Shown piece by piece: positions 48,172 through 57,810 of a stretch of DNA of 64,000 nt (position 1 is its first letter; each line of letters begins with the position of its first letter). The stretch comes from an uncultured Gammaproteobacteria bacterium (GTDB lineage: Bacteria > Pseudomonadota > Gammaproteobacteria > Eutrophobiales > Eutrophobiaceae). The DNA lies in the NCBI GenBank assembly GCA_951812995.1, contig CATOTD010000005.1, positions 62,001 through 126,000 of the forward strand. Direction: 5' to 3'. The translations under genes were made by a program, and so were the position numbers. The notes under the pieces were generated by a model. That model did not search any database. It was given only the letters and a program-made list of their open reading frames with translations, and had not been told where the DNA came from.

Positions 48172-48471
48172 CTTTCCTCTTAGGCCGTGTATTCTTTCTA
48201 ACCCGCGTTCTAAAAAATCATTCTCCATGGTCAATTGGCCAATTCTAGCGCGCAACTCAAGCACCTCTTGCCGATGATCATCCGCTACTTTGTCTACCTT
48301 ATCAAACGCCGCACCAGTGCTGAACAAAAGTTGTTTTTTCCACTGTGTTATTTGGCCAGGTTGAACGTCAAGTTTTTCGACCATATCAGCCATCGTCATT
48401 TCGCCTTTGATGGTCGTCAACGCGACCTTTGCTTTGAACTCTGGTTTATGCAAGCTTCTTTTCCTTCTCAT
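48163..48471 (-). CDS. IS3-family OrfA, lineage b
   Basis: 102 residues starting MRRKRSLHKPEFKAKVALTT with a helix-turn-helix (MADMVEKLDVQPGQITQWKK) and a C-terminal coiled helix LELRARIGQLTMENDFLERG. Intact here; in copy 1 it is cut by IS5 copy B. Confidence 0.85.
   Translation of the reverse strand: MRRKRSLHKPEFKAKVALTTIKGEMTMADMVEKLDVQPGQITQWKKQLLFSTGAAFDKVDKVADDHRQEVLELRARIGQLTMENDFLERGLERIHGLRGKRW
48211..48217 (-). other. Programmed -1 frameshift heptamer T_TTT_TTA
   Basis: On the minus strand the orfA codons GAT TTT TTA GAA place T TTT TTA in the correct phase for -1 slippage into the orfB frame (RTRVRKNTRPKRKEMVSKEE). This is the usual IS3 mode of making the OrfAB transposase. Confidence 0.65.
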
Positions 48472-48544
48472 GAATAAATTGCCTCTTTAACTTAATGGAG
48501 GAAAGAATCTATGTCATCCTTGATTATCCAGAATCTGGGGTCTA

Positions 48545-48851
48545 CCTTTGTGTTCATCATACGGACAGGGGTGGTCAGTACTGTGCGCACGATTACCAGC
48601 GGATATTGTGTGAGCACGGCTTTCAGGTGTCGATGAGTAGCAAAGGGGATTGCTATGATAATGCTGTTGTTGAATCTTTATTCAAGACGATGAAGGCCGA
48701 GCTTATATGGCGGCAGGACTGGAAAACCTGTCGGCAAGCCGAGACGGAAATATGCCAATACATCAATGGCTTTTACAATCTGCGCCGAATGCATTCAGCA
48801 CTGGGTTGTAAAAGCCCCGTTGCCTTCGAGAGAATAGCGGGGTTAAAGTGA
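48545..48851 (+). pseudogene. IS3-a OrfB C-terminal fragment fused to IS3-b end
   Basis: The ORF from 48495 begins in the IS3-b terminus (EERIYVILDYPESGVYL) and then reads VHHTDRGGQYCAHDYQRILC ... SSKGDCYDNAVVESLFKTMK ... NLRRMHSALGCKSPVAFERI, the last ~95 residues of an IS3 OrfB of lineage a. It keeps the second Asp and the Glu but lacks everything before them. It is better preserved than the copy at 18780-19054. Confidence 0.85.
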
Positions 48852-49288
48852 GCGTTGCGTGCGGCACAAAAACGTGACAGGTCTACTTTTATCAGGCACG
48901 GTATTTTGGGACCGACTAGGTACTTAAGGCAAGGCTATCTTAAGCTGATGTATCTGAACTTGCTCAAAGTCGGCAATAAGGTGTGTTATGTGCAGGCTAC
49001 TTAAGGGATTATTATTTTGTCTGAAAAACGACACAAGACCTGATAAGGACAGGCGCTAGGTCATAACGGTCAGAATCCTTACCGTGACTGAACATTAAAC
49101 CATGGCAGGCATAATATTCAAATACGGTGTTTTGTGCAAAGGCCTCGGTCTTGTACCTTAATACAGTGATTGAATTTCTTTATACAGGTGAATGGTATTG
49201 AAGATGCCAATTTGGGTGGGTCTGCTTATCTGACAATTACGCACTTTACAAATGTCGACTGGCTCCGCAATACAGATATTCTTTCCTG
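48852..49288. other. Gap without recognisable gene
   Basis: About 440 bases. An open stretch near 48890-49005 reads TFIRHGILGPTRYLRQGYLK and LMYLNLLKVGNKVCYVQAT before a stop, which looks like a coding remnant, but I recognise no family. The remainder shows nothing clear. Confidence 0.4.
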
Positions 49289-50317
49289 TTATCCGTTCAA
49301 AGACAAGTATCGATATAATCGAAGATACAAAAAAGCAAAGATCAGAAAATATAAAAGGGAAACGGTTTTGGTTATGGGCATTATAGTCACGAACACTAAG
49401 CCAGATAGTGGAAACAATAACAACATGGCACTCGCTACAGATTTTTGTAACAAAGGCATAGCAAAACGCTTGCGATACTTCCAGTGAACCAGCATATGAA
49501 AATGAACCTTGTCTGGCTTGTCTGGACGATGCCCATCTCGCACAGATTTTCGATAGACTGAGAACAGTAATTCTGTGATGGGATAAGCGAAAACAATCAA
49601 TAATGATAATAGCGATATGTCTGGATTTGTTTCAATCAGGTTGATCGCAAGACCACCCAAAAATAATCCTGAAATGTAAGCGCCTGAATCACCAAGAAAC
49701 AGCAAGCCTTTTGGAAAATTAACCACAAAAAATCCCATAACGGTAGCGGCAAAAAACAAGGAAAGTTGAAGGGTAACTGCATCGCCATGCTGATACGATA
49801 GCACTGCTATCGACAAAGCCATAAATATAGAAGTTCCACTGGCGAGGCCATTAAGGCCATCAATCATGTTGATACTGTTGATCAGAGCAGAGAGAGACAA
49901 AACCGTCAAAAATGGCCATAAGTTCATAATGTTAAACATTTTGTCAAACAGAACAATATCTACAGATGAAAAGTATGTGCCAGTGAGGTAAATCAATAAT
50001 ATTGAAGATGCGAATGAGGCACAAAGACGATATAGGCTTGGAACGCATTTGAACAGATCTTCAATGAAACCAAAAACGAAAATCGGAAAACATGCCATCA
50101 AAAAGAGTCCCGCCAATTCCGGAAGCTCAAATATAGAACACCCTAAAATTAAGCTCGCAAAAATTGCACACCCGCCAATTCGCGGCACGCTGCCTTCATG
50201 AAATTTTTGCGGGCCAACGACTGTATCAGAACTTAGTCTGATATGAAAAGGCTTACTAAAAACAAGCAGGACACAGAATAAAAAAGAGCAGATAAAAACA
50301 AAAAATATTTCCATCAT
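49289..50317 (-). CDS. WecA/MraY-like glycosyl phosphate transferase (GT family 4)
   Basis: 342 residues, about ten hydrophobic segments. Family motifs: VPRIGGCAIF, INMIDGLNGLASG (catalytic Asp region), GLLFLGDSGAYISGLFLGG, and a cytoplasmic HFHMLVHWKYRKR corresponding to the HIHH sugar-recognition loop. It would transfer a HexNAc-1-phosphate to undecaprenyl phosphate to start O-antigen, capsule or exopolysaccharide synthesis. It stands alone without polysaccharide genes beside it. Low-GC flanks. Confidence 0.85.
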   Translation of the reverse strand: MMEIFFVFICSFLFCVLLVFSKPFHIRLSSDTVVGPQKFHEGSVPRIGGCAIFASLILGCSIFELPELAGLFLMACFPIFVFGFIEDLFKCVPSLYRLCASFASSILLIYLTGTYFSSVDIVLFDKMFNIMNLWPFLTVLSLSALINSINMIDGLNGLASGTSIFMALSIAVLSYQHGDAVTLQLSLFFAATVMGFFVVNFPKGLLFLGDSGAYISGLFLGGLAINLIETNPDISLLSLLIVFAYPITELLFSVYRKSVRDGHRPDKPDKVHFHMLVHWKYRKRFAMPLLQKSVASAMLLLFPLSGLVFVTIMPITKTVSLLYFLIFAFLYLRLYRYLSLNG

Positions 50318-50568
50318 AATTTAGCTTTTCCTACGGTTCTGGTGCATTTTTCGATATTGTTATGAAAAGTAATATTATCTGTATCTGATTTATCTCGTCT
50401 ATATTTTAGGATAGAGCGAGGAATATATTATCTAAGAAATTGAAAATTTTATCTTTTTAATACACGTATGTAACAAGTCCGTATTATATCAACCTGTTTG
50501 AAATTGTCACTTTAAGACAGTCATTCTCATACAACGATTCTATCTTGGTGAATTTAATAATGTAGCGC

Positions 50569-51318
50569 CTAGTCAAATTTAATCTTGCTTTGAATCTTGG
50601 ATAAAATACCACGCAATATATTACATTCATTTTCTTCCAGTTGTGCTCGATTAAACAATCGTCGCATTCTGTGCATCAGTAATCGAGGATTCTCGGTGTT
50701 GTGAAAACCTATACTGATCATGACTTCCTCAAGATGCTGGTAAAATAGCGCCATTGTTTTCTGATCAGCTAATGGCGCACCAGATGCAAGCGATTCAAGG
50801 CTGTCATGATCAATGCCTGATAAATATATCTCATAGCAAATAATTTGCACGGCCGCAGCTAGATTAAGTGAGCTGTATACCGCATTGGCAGGTATTTTTA
50901 ATGCAAGATTACACAGCACCAGTTCATCATTACTTAACCCTGAATTTTCCCTTCCAAAAATAATCGCAACAGATGAGTATTTATTGTCGGAAATTATGTC
51001 TGCACATTTACGCGGCGAAACCAGTGGCCAGGGTATGTTTCTGGTGCGGGCACTTGTACCGATAACCAAGTCACAATCTGCAATCGCCTCTTTTAAGCTG
51101 GAGAAGATTTTGGCATCAGTCAATATATCGTCAGCACCCGACGCGCGTGCCGTTGCTTCTTCTGCAGGAAAAATTTTTGGATTCACCAAATACAACTTAT
51201 CCTGTGACATCGTTTTCATCGCCCGTGCTGCCGCGCCGATATTGCCAGGATGCGTTGTACCGACAAGGACAATAATTGTTTTATTAGTCACCTCTTTCAT
51301 ATTTGTGGCTTCACTCAT
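50569..51318 (-). CDS. trmJ: tRNA (cytidine/uridine-32-2'-O)-methyltransferase
   Basis: About 249 residues of the SpoU/TrmH SPOUT family: IIVLVGTTHPGNIGAAARAMKTM near the N-terminus, SVAIIFGRENSGLSNDEL (motif 2) and YSSLNLAAAVQIICYE (motif 3 with the knot). The C-terminal extension (MHRMRRLFNRAQLEENECN) is typical of TrmJ. It is divergent from suhB, the common gammaproteobacterial arrangement; start codons are about 46 bases apart. Starts 51327 (GTG-like track Met) or 51318 are both possible. Confidence 0.9.
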   Translation of the reverse strand: MSEATNMKEVTNKTIIVLVGTTHPGNIGAAARAMKTMSQDKLYLVNPKIFPAEEATARASGADDILTDAKIFSSLKEAIADCDLVIGTSARTRNIPWPLVSPRKCADIISDNKYSSVAIIFGRENSGLSNDELVLCNLALKIPANAVYSSLNLAAAVQIICYEIYLSGIDHDSLESLASGAPLADQKTMALFYQHLEEVMISIGFHNTENPRLLMHRMRRLFNRAQLEENECNILRGILSKIQSKIKFD

Positions 51319-51364
51319 GATTACCAAGCACGTAGAATACCGCGTTAATTATTCGGAGAATACT

Positions 51365-52150
51365 ATGCACCCCATGCTCAATATTGCTATCCGTGCAGCC
51401 AGAGCGGCGGGTGACTCTATTGTGCGTGAAATGGACCGCGTCGGCGATATTGCGATTGAAACAAAAGGCAGGAATAATTTTGTAACAGAAGTTGATAGAC
51501 AAGCTGAATATATCATCATCGAAACCATTAAAAAAGCCTACCCCAACCATGCTTTTCTAGCCGAAGAATCAGGCAAGTCTGGGCACCACTGTGAGTATCT
51601 CTGGATTATAGACCCACTTGACGGCACAACAAATTTCTTGCATGGGTTTCCGCATTTTGCCGTATCGATCGCCCTCCAATATAAGGGTCGACTCGATCAG
51701 GCCGTCATTTATGATCCCTTGAAACAGGAATTATTTACTGCCTCAAAGGGCAAAGGCGCACAACTTAATGATAAAAAAATTCGTGTCAGTTCACAAAAAA
51801 CACTGGCTGGCGCATTGCTTGGCACGGGTTTTCCTTTTCGAGAAGATCAGCAAATTGATCAATTCATTAATATTTTCAAATCCTTGTTTCCCATGATTGC
51901 AGGTATGAGAAGGGCTGGTGCGGCCTCACTTGATTTAGCTTATGTTGCTTGTGGACGCTTAGATGGATTCTGGGAATGCGGTCTACAATCCTGGGATATC
52001 GCGGCCGGTATCTTAATTGTACAGGAAGCAGGCGGTATCAATAGTGAATTTACTGGCGCGACAGATTGTTTGGAAACGGGAAATATTATTTCCAGCAACC
52101 CAAAATTATTAAAGATATTATTAAAAACTATCATGGATTCAAATCGCTAA
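51365..52150 (+). CDS. suhB: Inositol monophosphatase family protein
   Basis: 261 residues from ATG 51365 (MHPMLNIAIRAARAAGD); the track start 50885 is a read-through of the trmJ antisense frame. Metal site motifs: AEESG, WIIDPLDGTTNFLHGFP and WDIAAGILIVQEAGG. SuhB is a phosphatase that in enterobacteria also takes part in rRNA antitermination. Preceded by GGAGAATACT. The stop is followed almost at once by IS256-b copy 3. Confidence 0.93.
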   Translation: MHPMLNIAIRAARAAGDSIVREMDRVGDIAIETKGRNNFVTEVDRQAEYIIIETIKKAYPNHAFLAEESGKSGHHCEYLWIIDPLDGTTNFLHGFPHFAVSIALQYKGRLDQAVIYDPLKQELFTASKGKGAQLNDKKIRVSSQKTLAGALLGTGFPFREDQQIDQFINIFKSLFPMIAGMRRAGAASLDLAYVACGRLDGFWECGLQSWDIAAGILIVQEAGGINSEFTGATDCLETGNIISSNPKLLKILLKTIMDSNR

Positions 52151-52160
52151 AACTGTTGCA

Positions 52161-53527
52161 GATAACATAAATTATCTTTCGCAAATTTGAAGAGGCGGTT
52201 CCCCTTTATCTGGTTAAATAAAAAGTGACATAACCATTTATTTGACTAGGAGAAGAGTCGCCATGAGCGATGATACAAGCAAGCACTTGAACAACGTAGT
52301 CCCTATTGATGAACAGGCACTGCAGGGCCATCTCAACAAAGTGGTACTGAAGACTGTGGAATACACCCGCAACCAGATGCTGGACGTTGAGGCTGATGCG
52401 CTGGTGGGTGCTGATCGATACGAACGCACTGAGACGCGCAAAGACGACCGGTCTGGTAGCTACACCAGGAAGTGCCACACAAGGGCTGGAGAGCTTGAGT
52501 TAAAGATGCCGAAGCTACGCAAGCAGACCTTTGAGATGGCGATCATAGAGCGCTATCGGCACCGTGTAGCGTCAATTGAAGAGGCACTGATTGAGATGTA
52601 TCTGGCAGGTGTATCGGTCTGACGGGTGGAGGATGTCACCGTAGCCCTCTGGGGTACCCGTGTCAGCTTAGGGACTATTTCAAAGCTCAACCAGCGTATC
52701 TATGGGCAGATTGAAGAGTGGCGTAATCGCCCCATAGGGAGTGATTTCCCTTATGTATACCTGGACGGTGTTGTGCTCAAACGCAGTTGGGGCGGTGCAG
52801 TGAAGAACGTTTCTGTTCTAGTCGCCATCGGTGTTGGGGACGATGGCTACCGCCGCATTCCAGGGATTGTTGAAGGTACTAAGGAGGATAAAGCGGGATG
52901 GTCAGGATTCCTCCGTCATTTGCAGGCACGCGGTCTCAAGGGCATCAGGTTGGTGCTCAGTGATGCCTGTCTTGGGCGCCAGGAGTCGATCGGTGACTTC
53001 TACCCTGAAGCTGAGTGGTAGCGTTGTATTGTGCACTGCTACCGCAACGTCTTCAGTCATGTGCCTCGTGGTCGTGTCAAAGAAGTCTCTCGCATGTTGC
53101 AGGCTATTCATGCATCTGAATATCTGGAATCTGCCAGGCATAAGGCCACGGAGGTCGAGAAGAAACTCAGGGACATGAAGTTATCGAGTGTAGCGGATTG
53201 GCTGGGTAGTGCATGGAAGAGACCCTGACGTATTATCGGTTTCTGGCAGAGCACTGGATTCGCATTCGGACTAACAATCCTTTGGAGCGGATCATCCGAG
53301 AAATCAGGCGGCGAACACGAGTAGTGGGAGCATTCCCGGATGGCAACTCGGCGTTGATGCTTTGTGCGGCAAGGCTTAGACACATCGCGGGGAGCTAGTG
53401 GGGAACGCGGAAATATCTGAACATGGATTTGCTCCAAGAGATGGATAAAGAAAAGGATTTTCAGATCGCGTAACAACCAGATTTAAGGGAAAGCTAAATC
53501 AGAAAGTGCGAAAGATTATTGACACTA
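52161..53527 (+). mobile_element. IS256-family element, lineage b, copy 3 (uninterrupted)
   Basis: About 1.37 kb from GATAACATAAATTATCTTTCGC to GCGAAAGATTATTGACACTA, the best reference for the lineage because nothing is inserted in it. No target duplication is seen at its borders. Confidence 0.85.
52263..53398 (+). pseudogene. IS256-family transposase, lineage b, copy 3
   Basis: It starts MSDDTSKHLNNVVPIDEQ with GGAGAAGAG upstream. Three interruptions: TGA after LAGVSV (shared with copy 1), TAG after YPEAEW (unique), and the shared frame break at SAWKRP TGA / EETLTYYRF. Catalytic Asp regions VYLDGVV and VLSDACLG lie in block two; the NPLERI Glu region is in the last block. Confidence 0.88.
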
Positions 53528-53662
53528 CCCTTTGTAGCGTGCGTTTTTGCATATCTGATATAATTTTTTGTCGATACTCAGCCATTGCGTTTGAACAGGC
53601 CAAAGACTGTGGTTTTGCTACTAGCACCACGCCCCCGTTTACCCGAGTTATAACTGAATCTG

Positions 53663-53770
53663 GTGTCTGAATAAATTTGAAGTATGCAACGTCGTGCCTT
53701 GCTGGAATCGGTTTTGTCTAGCAATCGAAAGTAACAAGAGGAGCACGCCACACATGACAAACAATACTGT
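53663..53770 (+). mobile_element. IS256-a left-end remnant
   Basis: GTGTCTGAATAAATTTGAAG through AGGAGCACGCCACACATGAC matches 5025-5127, including the transposase ATG and first five codons (MTNNTV). It is cut off there by the IS5-c element. Confidence 0.85.
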
Positions 53771-54843
53771 AGGGAACCTCTATTAATGCAATCACTTTCC
53801 AGTTTATTGGCTCAGAGAGGTTAAAACAATAACCAATTTGATCCAAAAAGCCGGTAGTCTCCGTACAGCCCTGTTCTCGGCTTTACTTTGTTTTCAAGAC
53901 GCACTGACCCGTGCCAGAAAGCATAAACGCCTCATGTTGTACCTTAGATTCATCAAGCCGATATGCATGCTTGTTCGCGTAATGCCAATGCAAGGAAACG
54001 CTTTGCGGCGTAAATTGCGCTGTGCTCCAAACATAGGTGCGACCCGACTGCGCTAGCCTTGAGAAACGCTGCTTTTTCCTCTGACCGATAGGCACTGTCA
54101 GCCCAGACATCTTTACTGGTATTGCTGTCATCTGGCAGGTCTGCAAAAACCTGCGCATCATGGACGCTGGCATCAGTGACCTGATAGTCACGAATCAACT
54201 TGTTGTCATGGTCTATCTGGCTGTGGTTCTTGTAAGCAAAATGGCTACGGCTATGTTTCTTCGTCCAGCGGGCCGGGACAGTGCCTGCCTTAATCCGGGC
54301 ATTGTATTCCCGAAGGTTACGCGGCAACAGTGCCGGAATGATTGAGGAGGCAACTATCTGACCCTTGCGAGCGATATAAATCGCTGGGTTCAACGACAAC
54401 TGCTCAAACAACGATGCCATCAGACCCAGCACCGCTAACCGATGCTTGAATGCCCAGCAGGTTTTGGCATCAGCGACTCGTTGCTGGCTAGCAAGACCCA
54501 GAAACTGCTGGAAACTGCAACGGTCTTCGATTTGGTATTCCAACCGGTCATCGCTAAGACCATACAGATTTTGCACAAGCAGTCCCTTGAACATCATCAC
54601 TACGTCTGTTGGGCGTTGCCCGCCTGACGCTTACGTTGTTTCTCATGAACCTTGTTCAACAACGACCGAAAAGATCCCCAGTCAACCGTCTTTTCCAGTT
54701 CAGGCAGAGGATTACCCAACTGTTTGAGACGATAGTCTTGAAGATTAAACAGAGAACCGAAAATATCATTGCTCATGGAAGTTTATTTGTCAGTTTGGAA
54801 ACTTCAACATTATACCAAATAACGTCATTAATAGAGATGCTCT
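53771..54843 (-). mobile_element. IS5-family element, lineage c
   Basis: Ends AGGGAACCTCTATTAATG and CATTAATAGAGATGCTCT are inverted repeats with a few mismatches. Inserted in the IS256-a remnant. Related to, but distinct from, the TA lineage. Confidence 0.75.
53953..54776 (-). pseudogene. IS5-family transposase, lineage c, frameshifted
   Basis: The N-terminal frame from 54776 (NDIFGSLFNLQDYRLKQLGN, LPELEKTVDW) shifts near 54620. The main frame then runs PTDVVMMFKGLLVQNLYGLS, QFLGLASQQRVADAKTCW, IVASSIIPALLPRN, FAYKNHSQIDHDNKL, DVWADSAYRSEEKAAFLKA and ends early at 53953. The C-terminal Glu region is lost or in another frame. A further C-terminal break is likely. Confidence 0.78.
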
Positions 54844-54889
54844 GAAGAACTTCGTTTAACCAACGGCAGTTACACAGAATTCGGGAAAG

Positions 54890-54952
54890 GCTCAACCACG
54901 CCTCAACCCAGCCCGACCACGCCCATCCCATCCCATCCCGCGGCCGTTCCCG
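54890..54952 (-). repeat. Degenerate G-rich pentamer tract after ispB
   Basis: On the ispB strand the DNA after the stop reads GGGAT GGGAT GGGAT GGGCG TGGTC GGGCT GGGTT GAGGC, in five-base register. The outer bases CGGGAA and TTCCCG could pair and close a loop, but there is no T-run for a classical terminator. Same type as 12150-12243. Confidence 0.7.
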
Positions 54953-55921
54953 TCAGTTACGCCGTTCCACTGAAAACTTCGCTAACGCATAGAGTGCCTC
55001 TAAATACGCAGATGGCGGCAGGCCCCGAAGCGCGGCCATCGCCAAATCAGCCTCCTCATTTGCAATCTTTTCCGTGTATGCAATGGCCCCGGTAGACTGT
55101 ATCGCCGCTTGTATCTGATCGATATGTGCCAGTCCACCGCTTTCTATGGCATCACGAATAGTCGCAGACTCACCTTCATCGCCATGCCACAGCGCATATA
55201 ACAATGGCAGTGTGGGTTTGCCTTCGGCAAGATCATCGCCAATATTTTTGCCTAGCTCAGCGGGTGAAGAACTGTAATCAAATACATCATCTACTAATTG
55301 AAACGCCGTGCCAAGATGGCATCCATAAGCGGCCATTGCCTGCTCTTCTGCTTCTGATCGGTTGGCAATGACAGCCCCTAGTTGTGCCGCGGCCTCAAAT
55401 AATTTAGCCGTTTTGTTGCGGATCACATCCAGGTAGCCTTCTTTAGTGATGTCTGGATCATGGCGGTTAATGAGTTGTTGTACTTCGCCAGCAGCGATAG
55501 TATTGGTTGTTTCAGAAAGGATCTGCATGACCCGCATGGAATCTATATTGACCATCATCTGAAAAGCGCGCGAATAAACAAAATCGCCAACCAAGACGCT
55601 CGCTTCATTCCCCCAGCGTTGATTAGCGGTTGCGTGACCACGCCGGAGTAACGAGGCATCAACCACGTCATCATGTAACAAAGTGGCGGTATGGATAAAC
55701 TCTATAATGGCCGCCAGAGCGATATTTTGCTTGCCTGCATACGCGAAAACACCAGCACTCAACAAGATTACGGCCGGGCGCAGCCGCTTGCCACCACTAT
55801 TAATGATGTAATGGCCTAATTGATCAATCAGACCTACCTCCGAGGACAGGTTCTCCTCAATTAAGCTGTTGACCTCGGACATATCCGTGGCGATAAGTGC
55901 CCGGATATGCTCAATCGTCAT
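54953..55921 (-). CDS. ispB: Octaprenyl (polyprenyl) diphosphate synthase
   Basis: About 322 residues from ATG 55921 (MTIEHIRALIATDMSEVNSL), preceded by AAGGCAAG; the track's 55951 adds ten residues not in homologues. Aspartate-rich motifs LLHDDVVDASLLRRG and QLVDDVFDYSS bind Mg-diphosphate. It makes the side chain of ubiquinone, used by UbiG further upstream in the window. Divergent from rplU as in many gammaproteobacteria. Confidence 0.95.
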   Translation of the reverse strand: MTIEHIRALIATDMSEVNSLIEENLSSEVGLIDQLGHYIINSGGKRLRPAVILLSAGVFAYAGKQNIALAAIIEFIHTATLLHDDVVDASLLRRGHATANQRWGNEASVLVGDFVYSRAFQMMVNIDSMRVMQILSETTNTIAAGEVQQLINRHDPDITKEGYLDVIRNKTAKLFEAAAQLGAVIANRSEAEEQAMAAYGCHLGTAFQLVDDVFDYSSSPAELGKNIGDDLAEGKPTLPLLYALWHGDEGESATIRDAIESGGLAHIDQIQAAIQSTGAIAYTEKIANEEADLAMAALRGLPPSAYLEALYALAKFSVERRN

Positions 55922-56134
55922 AATGGCTTGCCTTGTGTCGGTTTGCTTCATGTTGTGATCGTTGTATTCAAGTGACTGAATTTTTCATAAAGGGAGGGTA
56001 AATACGACTCACGTTAGGTTTATTTTAAGAGTATTGGCAATTTTAACATTCTTTGCTTGTCAGCACCTGTTGAATTTCCTAGAATCTGCGCCTTTGTTGT
56101 GTGGGCAATCGTGCCAAGTTATGGAGAAATAAGG

Positions 56135-56452
56135 ATGTACGCAGTAATCAAGACGGGTGGCAAGCAGTATAAGGTAGCGAAGGGCGATAAACTTAAAGTT
56201 GAGAAGATCGATTCTGAAACAGGCAATAATATCGATATAACCGATGTATTGATGCTGGTTGATGGCGATAACGTTAAGGTGGGTAAACCGTTTGTAGCCG
56301 GTGCCAAGGTCAGTGCCACTGTCGAAAGTCATGGTCGTGGCCGCAAGTTGAAGATCGTTAAATTTAAACGCCGTAAGCATTATCGCAAGCAGATGGGGCA
56401 TAGACAGGCCTATACCGAAATCGCGATAACCGAAATCGTAGCAGGCGGATAA
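56135..56452 (+). CDS. rplU: 50S ribosomal protein L21
   Basis: 105 residues: [20 protein letters not shown] at the start, [15 protein letters not shown] in the middle and [20 protein letters not shown] at the C-terminus. ATG 56135 follows GGAGAAATAAGG; the track's upstream extension is not part of the protein. rpmA follows after 14 bases. Confidence 0.98.
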   Translation: MYAVIKTGGKQYKVAKGDKLKVEKIDSETGNNIDITDVLMLVDGDNVKVGKPFVAGAKVSATVESHGRGRKLKIVKFKRRKHYRKQMGHRQAYTEIAITEIVAGG

Positions 56453-56466
56453 CCAGGAGTGTAACA

Positions 56467-56727
56467 ATGGCACATAAAAAAGCAGGTGGCAGTACTCGCA
56501 ATGGACGTGATTCCCAATCCAAACGTCTGGGTGTTAAAAAATTTGGTGGCGAACAGGTTGATGCGGGTAATATCATTATCCGTCAACGTGGTACAAAATA
56601 TCATGCGGGGATCAACGTTGGTCTCGGACATGATCATACAATTTTTGCCACAACCGATGGCAAGGTTGAATTTAATCAGAGAGGGCCTAAACGTCGTACT
56701 TCTGTAGATGTTGTTGCGGCGAAATAG
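56467..56727 (+). CDS. rpmA: 50S ribosomal protein L27
   Basis: 86 residues: [44 protein letters not shown]-type [17 protein letters not shown]. The N-terminus is processed-type without extension and reaches toward the peptidyl transferase centre. Complete. The obg GTPase gene that usually follows is not found; a terminator and an IS element come next. Confidence 0.98.
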   Translation: MAHKKAGGSTRNGRDSQSKRLGVKKFGGEQVDAGNIIIRQRGTKYHAGINVGLGHDHTIFATTDGKVEFNQRGPKRRTSVDVVAAK

Positions 56728-56751
56728 ACGGGTTTATCAGATTGCGTTCTA

Positions 56752-56778
56752 AACCTCGCCAACGGCGGGGTTTTGTCG
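56752..56778 (+). terminator. Rho-independent terminator of rplU-rpmA
   Basis: AACCTCGCC-AAC-GGCGGGGTT forms a 9-bp stem with one G-U pair and a 3-base loop, followed by TTGTCGTTTT. It lies 25 bases after the rpmA stop. Confidence 0.8.
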
Positions 56779-56797
56779 TTTTAGGCACCTAAAAAAA

Positions 56798-56814
56798 GGA
56801 AATTATATACTTAA
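56798..56814. repeat. Solitary IS1595-like terminal repeat
   Basis: GGAAATTATATACTTAA matches the IS1595 tip GGGAATTATATACTTAA at 16 of 17 positions, but no transposase follows; the IS5-TA element starts 16 bases on. Probably the scar of a lost copy. Confidence 0.5.
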
Positions 56815-56829
56815 TGCCACAAATTATTA

Positions 56830-57809
56830 AGGAACATCTGATTAATTAAGGATTTTCAAGCAAGTGGGCATCACTGTGCTCGATAGTAGCGAGCATTGAA
56901 CGTCTTGCTCATTACTCTCTTTCATTTCTCTTGTCCCGGCCTACTGTTTTCAGCTATAGCCCCTATTCCAGGCGTACTAAGCCACTGATAGCCGTAATAA
57001 TTGTTTCTTTGATAGCATAAGATTAATCAGGGCACAGTGAGCAAACAGGTGGTTCGCATTCTTGCCTGGCCCTTTGAATCTGACTTTGGTAAATCCATAT
57101 TGTCGCTGCATGATATGAAAGATAGGCTCAACCTTGGCACGGACTTTGGATTTGTGCCGGTTTTTAGCCTTGTCCTGTTCGGTCAGTTTGCGGTGACGTG
57201 CGCCTTTGACCTGGGTGTAGTCTTTTGCCTTGGGGGCATTATCCTTGAGTACGGATTGCTGACCCGCATAGGCACTATCTCCCCAAAGACGGGTCTCTTC
57301 TCCATGCAGTAGGTCTCCAAGTACCTGTGAGTCGTGGACATTGGCTGGTGTGGCAACAACGCAGTGTATCAGTTTGGTTTTGCTATCCACACCGATGTGT
57401 GCCTTCATGCCAAAGTACCATGGCTTGCCTTGTTTGGTCTGATGCCTATCAGGGTCACGGGTGTTGCTTTTGTTCTTGGTGGCGGTAGGCGCATTGATGA
57501 TGGTCGCATCAACAATAGTGCCTTTGGATACTTTCATGCCGTTTTCCTCCAGATAGACGGCAACAGCATCAAACAGGGCAACTCCGAGGTTGTTCTCCTC
57601 CAGCAGATGACGGAATTTACAGCGGGTGGTTGCATCTGGCACGGGTTCCATGCCCACCGGACGGCGACCAGCAGGGGTTGGGGTAATGAGGCTCAATTAC
57701 TGCAGTCAGCGCTTGCCAGGGAATGAGCTGATTCATCTCTTCGAGAAATATCTCTTTGCGTGTCTGCTTGCGGTATTATCGCATATTATGGCATTAATCA
57801 GAGGTTCCT
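56830..57809 (-). mobile_element. IS5-family element with TA target repeats, copy 2
   Basis: Ends AGGAACATCTGATTAAT and ATTAATCAGAGGTTCCT, with TA on both sides (56828-56829 and 57810-57811). It is shorter than copy 1 by an internal deletion of nearly 200 bases. Confidence 0.87.
56977..57770 (-). pseudogene. IS5-family transposase (TA lineage), internal deletion
   Basis: Contains [14 protein letters not shown] directly joined to [10 protein letters not shown]; the segment LERMLRIYFLQHWFALSD...IDLGQ present in copy 1 is missing. The C-terminal half is intact, including WGDSAY and KVEPIFHIMQRQYGFTKV to the natural stop, which copy 1 lacks. The N-terminal piece ([14 protein letters not shown]) is again in another frame. 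Confidence 0.85.
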
Positions 57810-57810
57810 T

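Larger units (their letters stand above)
47365..48544 (-). mobile_element. IS3-family element, lineage b, copy 2
   Basis: About 1180 bp with ends TGTTCCCCAAAATCTGG and CCAGAATCTGGGGTCTA (one change from CA at the tip). It contains a complete orfA and a defective orfB. No target duplication is visible: one flank is the nuclease-like gene, the other the IS3-a fragment. Confidence 0.88.

Noticed and set aside
49170-49487. 105-codon plus-strand ORF
   Set aside because: Mostly antisense to the 3' part of the WecA/MraY-like gene, which has clear family motifs.
50885-51364. N-terminal 160 codons of the 421-codon ORF ending at 52150
   Set aside because: They are antisense to trmJ. SuhB homologues begin at MHPMLNIA (51365) with a ribosome-binding site.
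52616-52625. UGA recoded as Trp or read through genome-wide
   Set aside because: Many intact genes here (folD, mobB, the IS1595 transposase and the DUF262 protein) end in TGA, and homologues have Gln rather than Trp at the IS256 site.
57626-57810. Start of the 327-codon ORF covering the Res fragment
   Set aside because: This part is antisense to the IS5 transposase and only happens to be open into the Res remnant.
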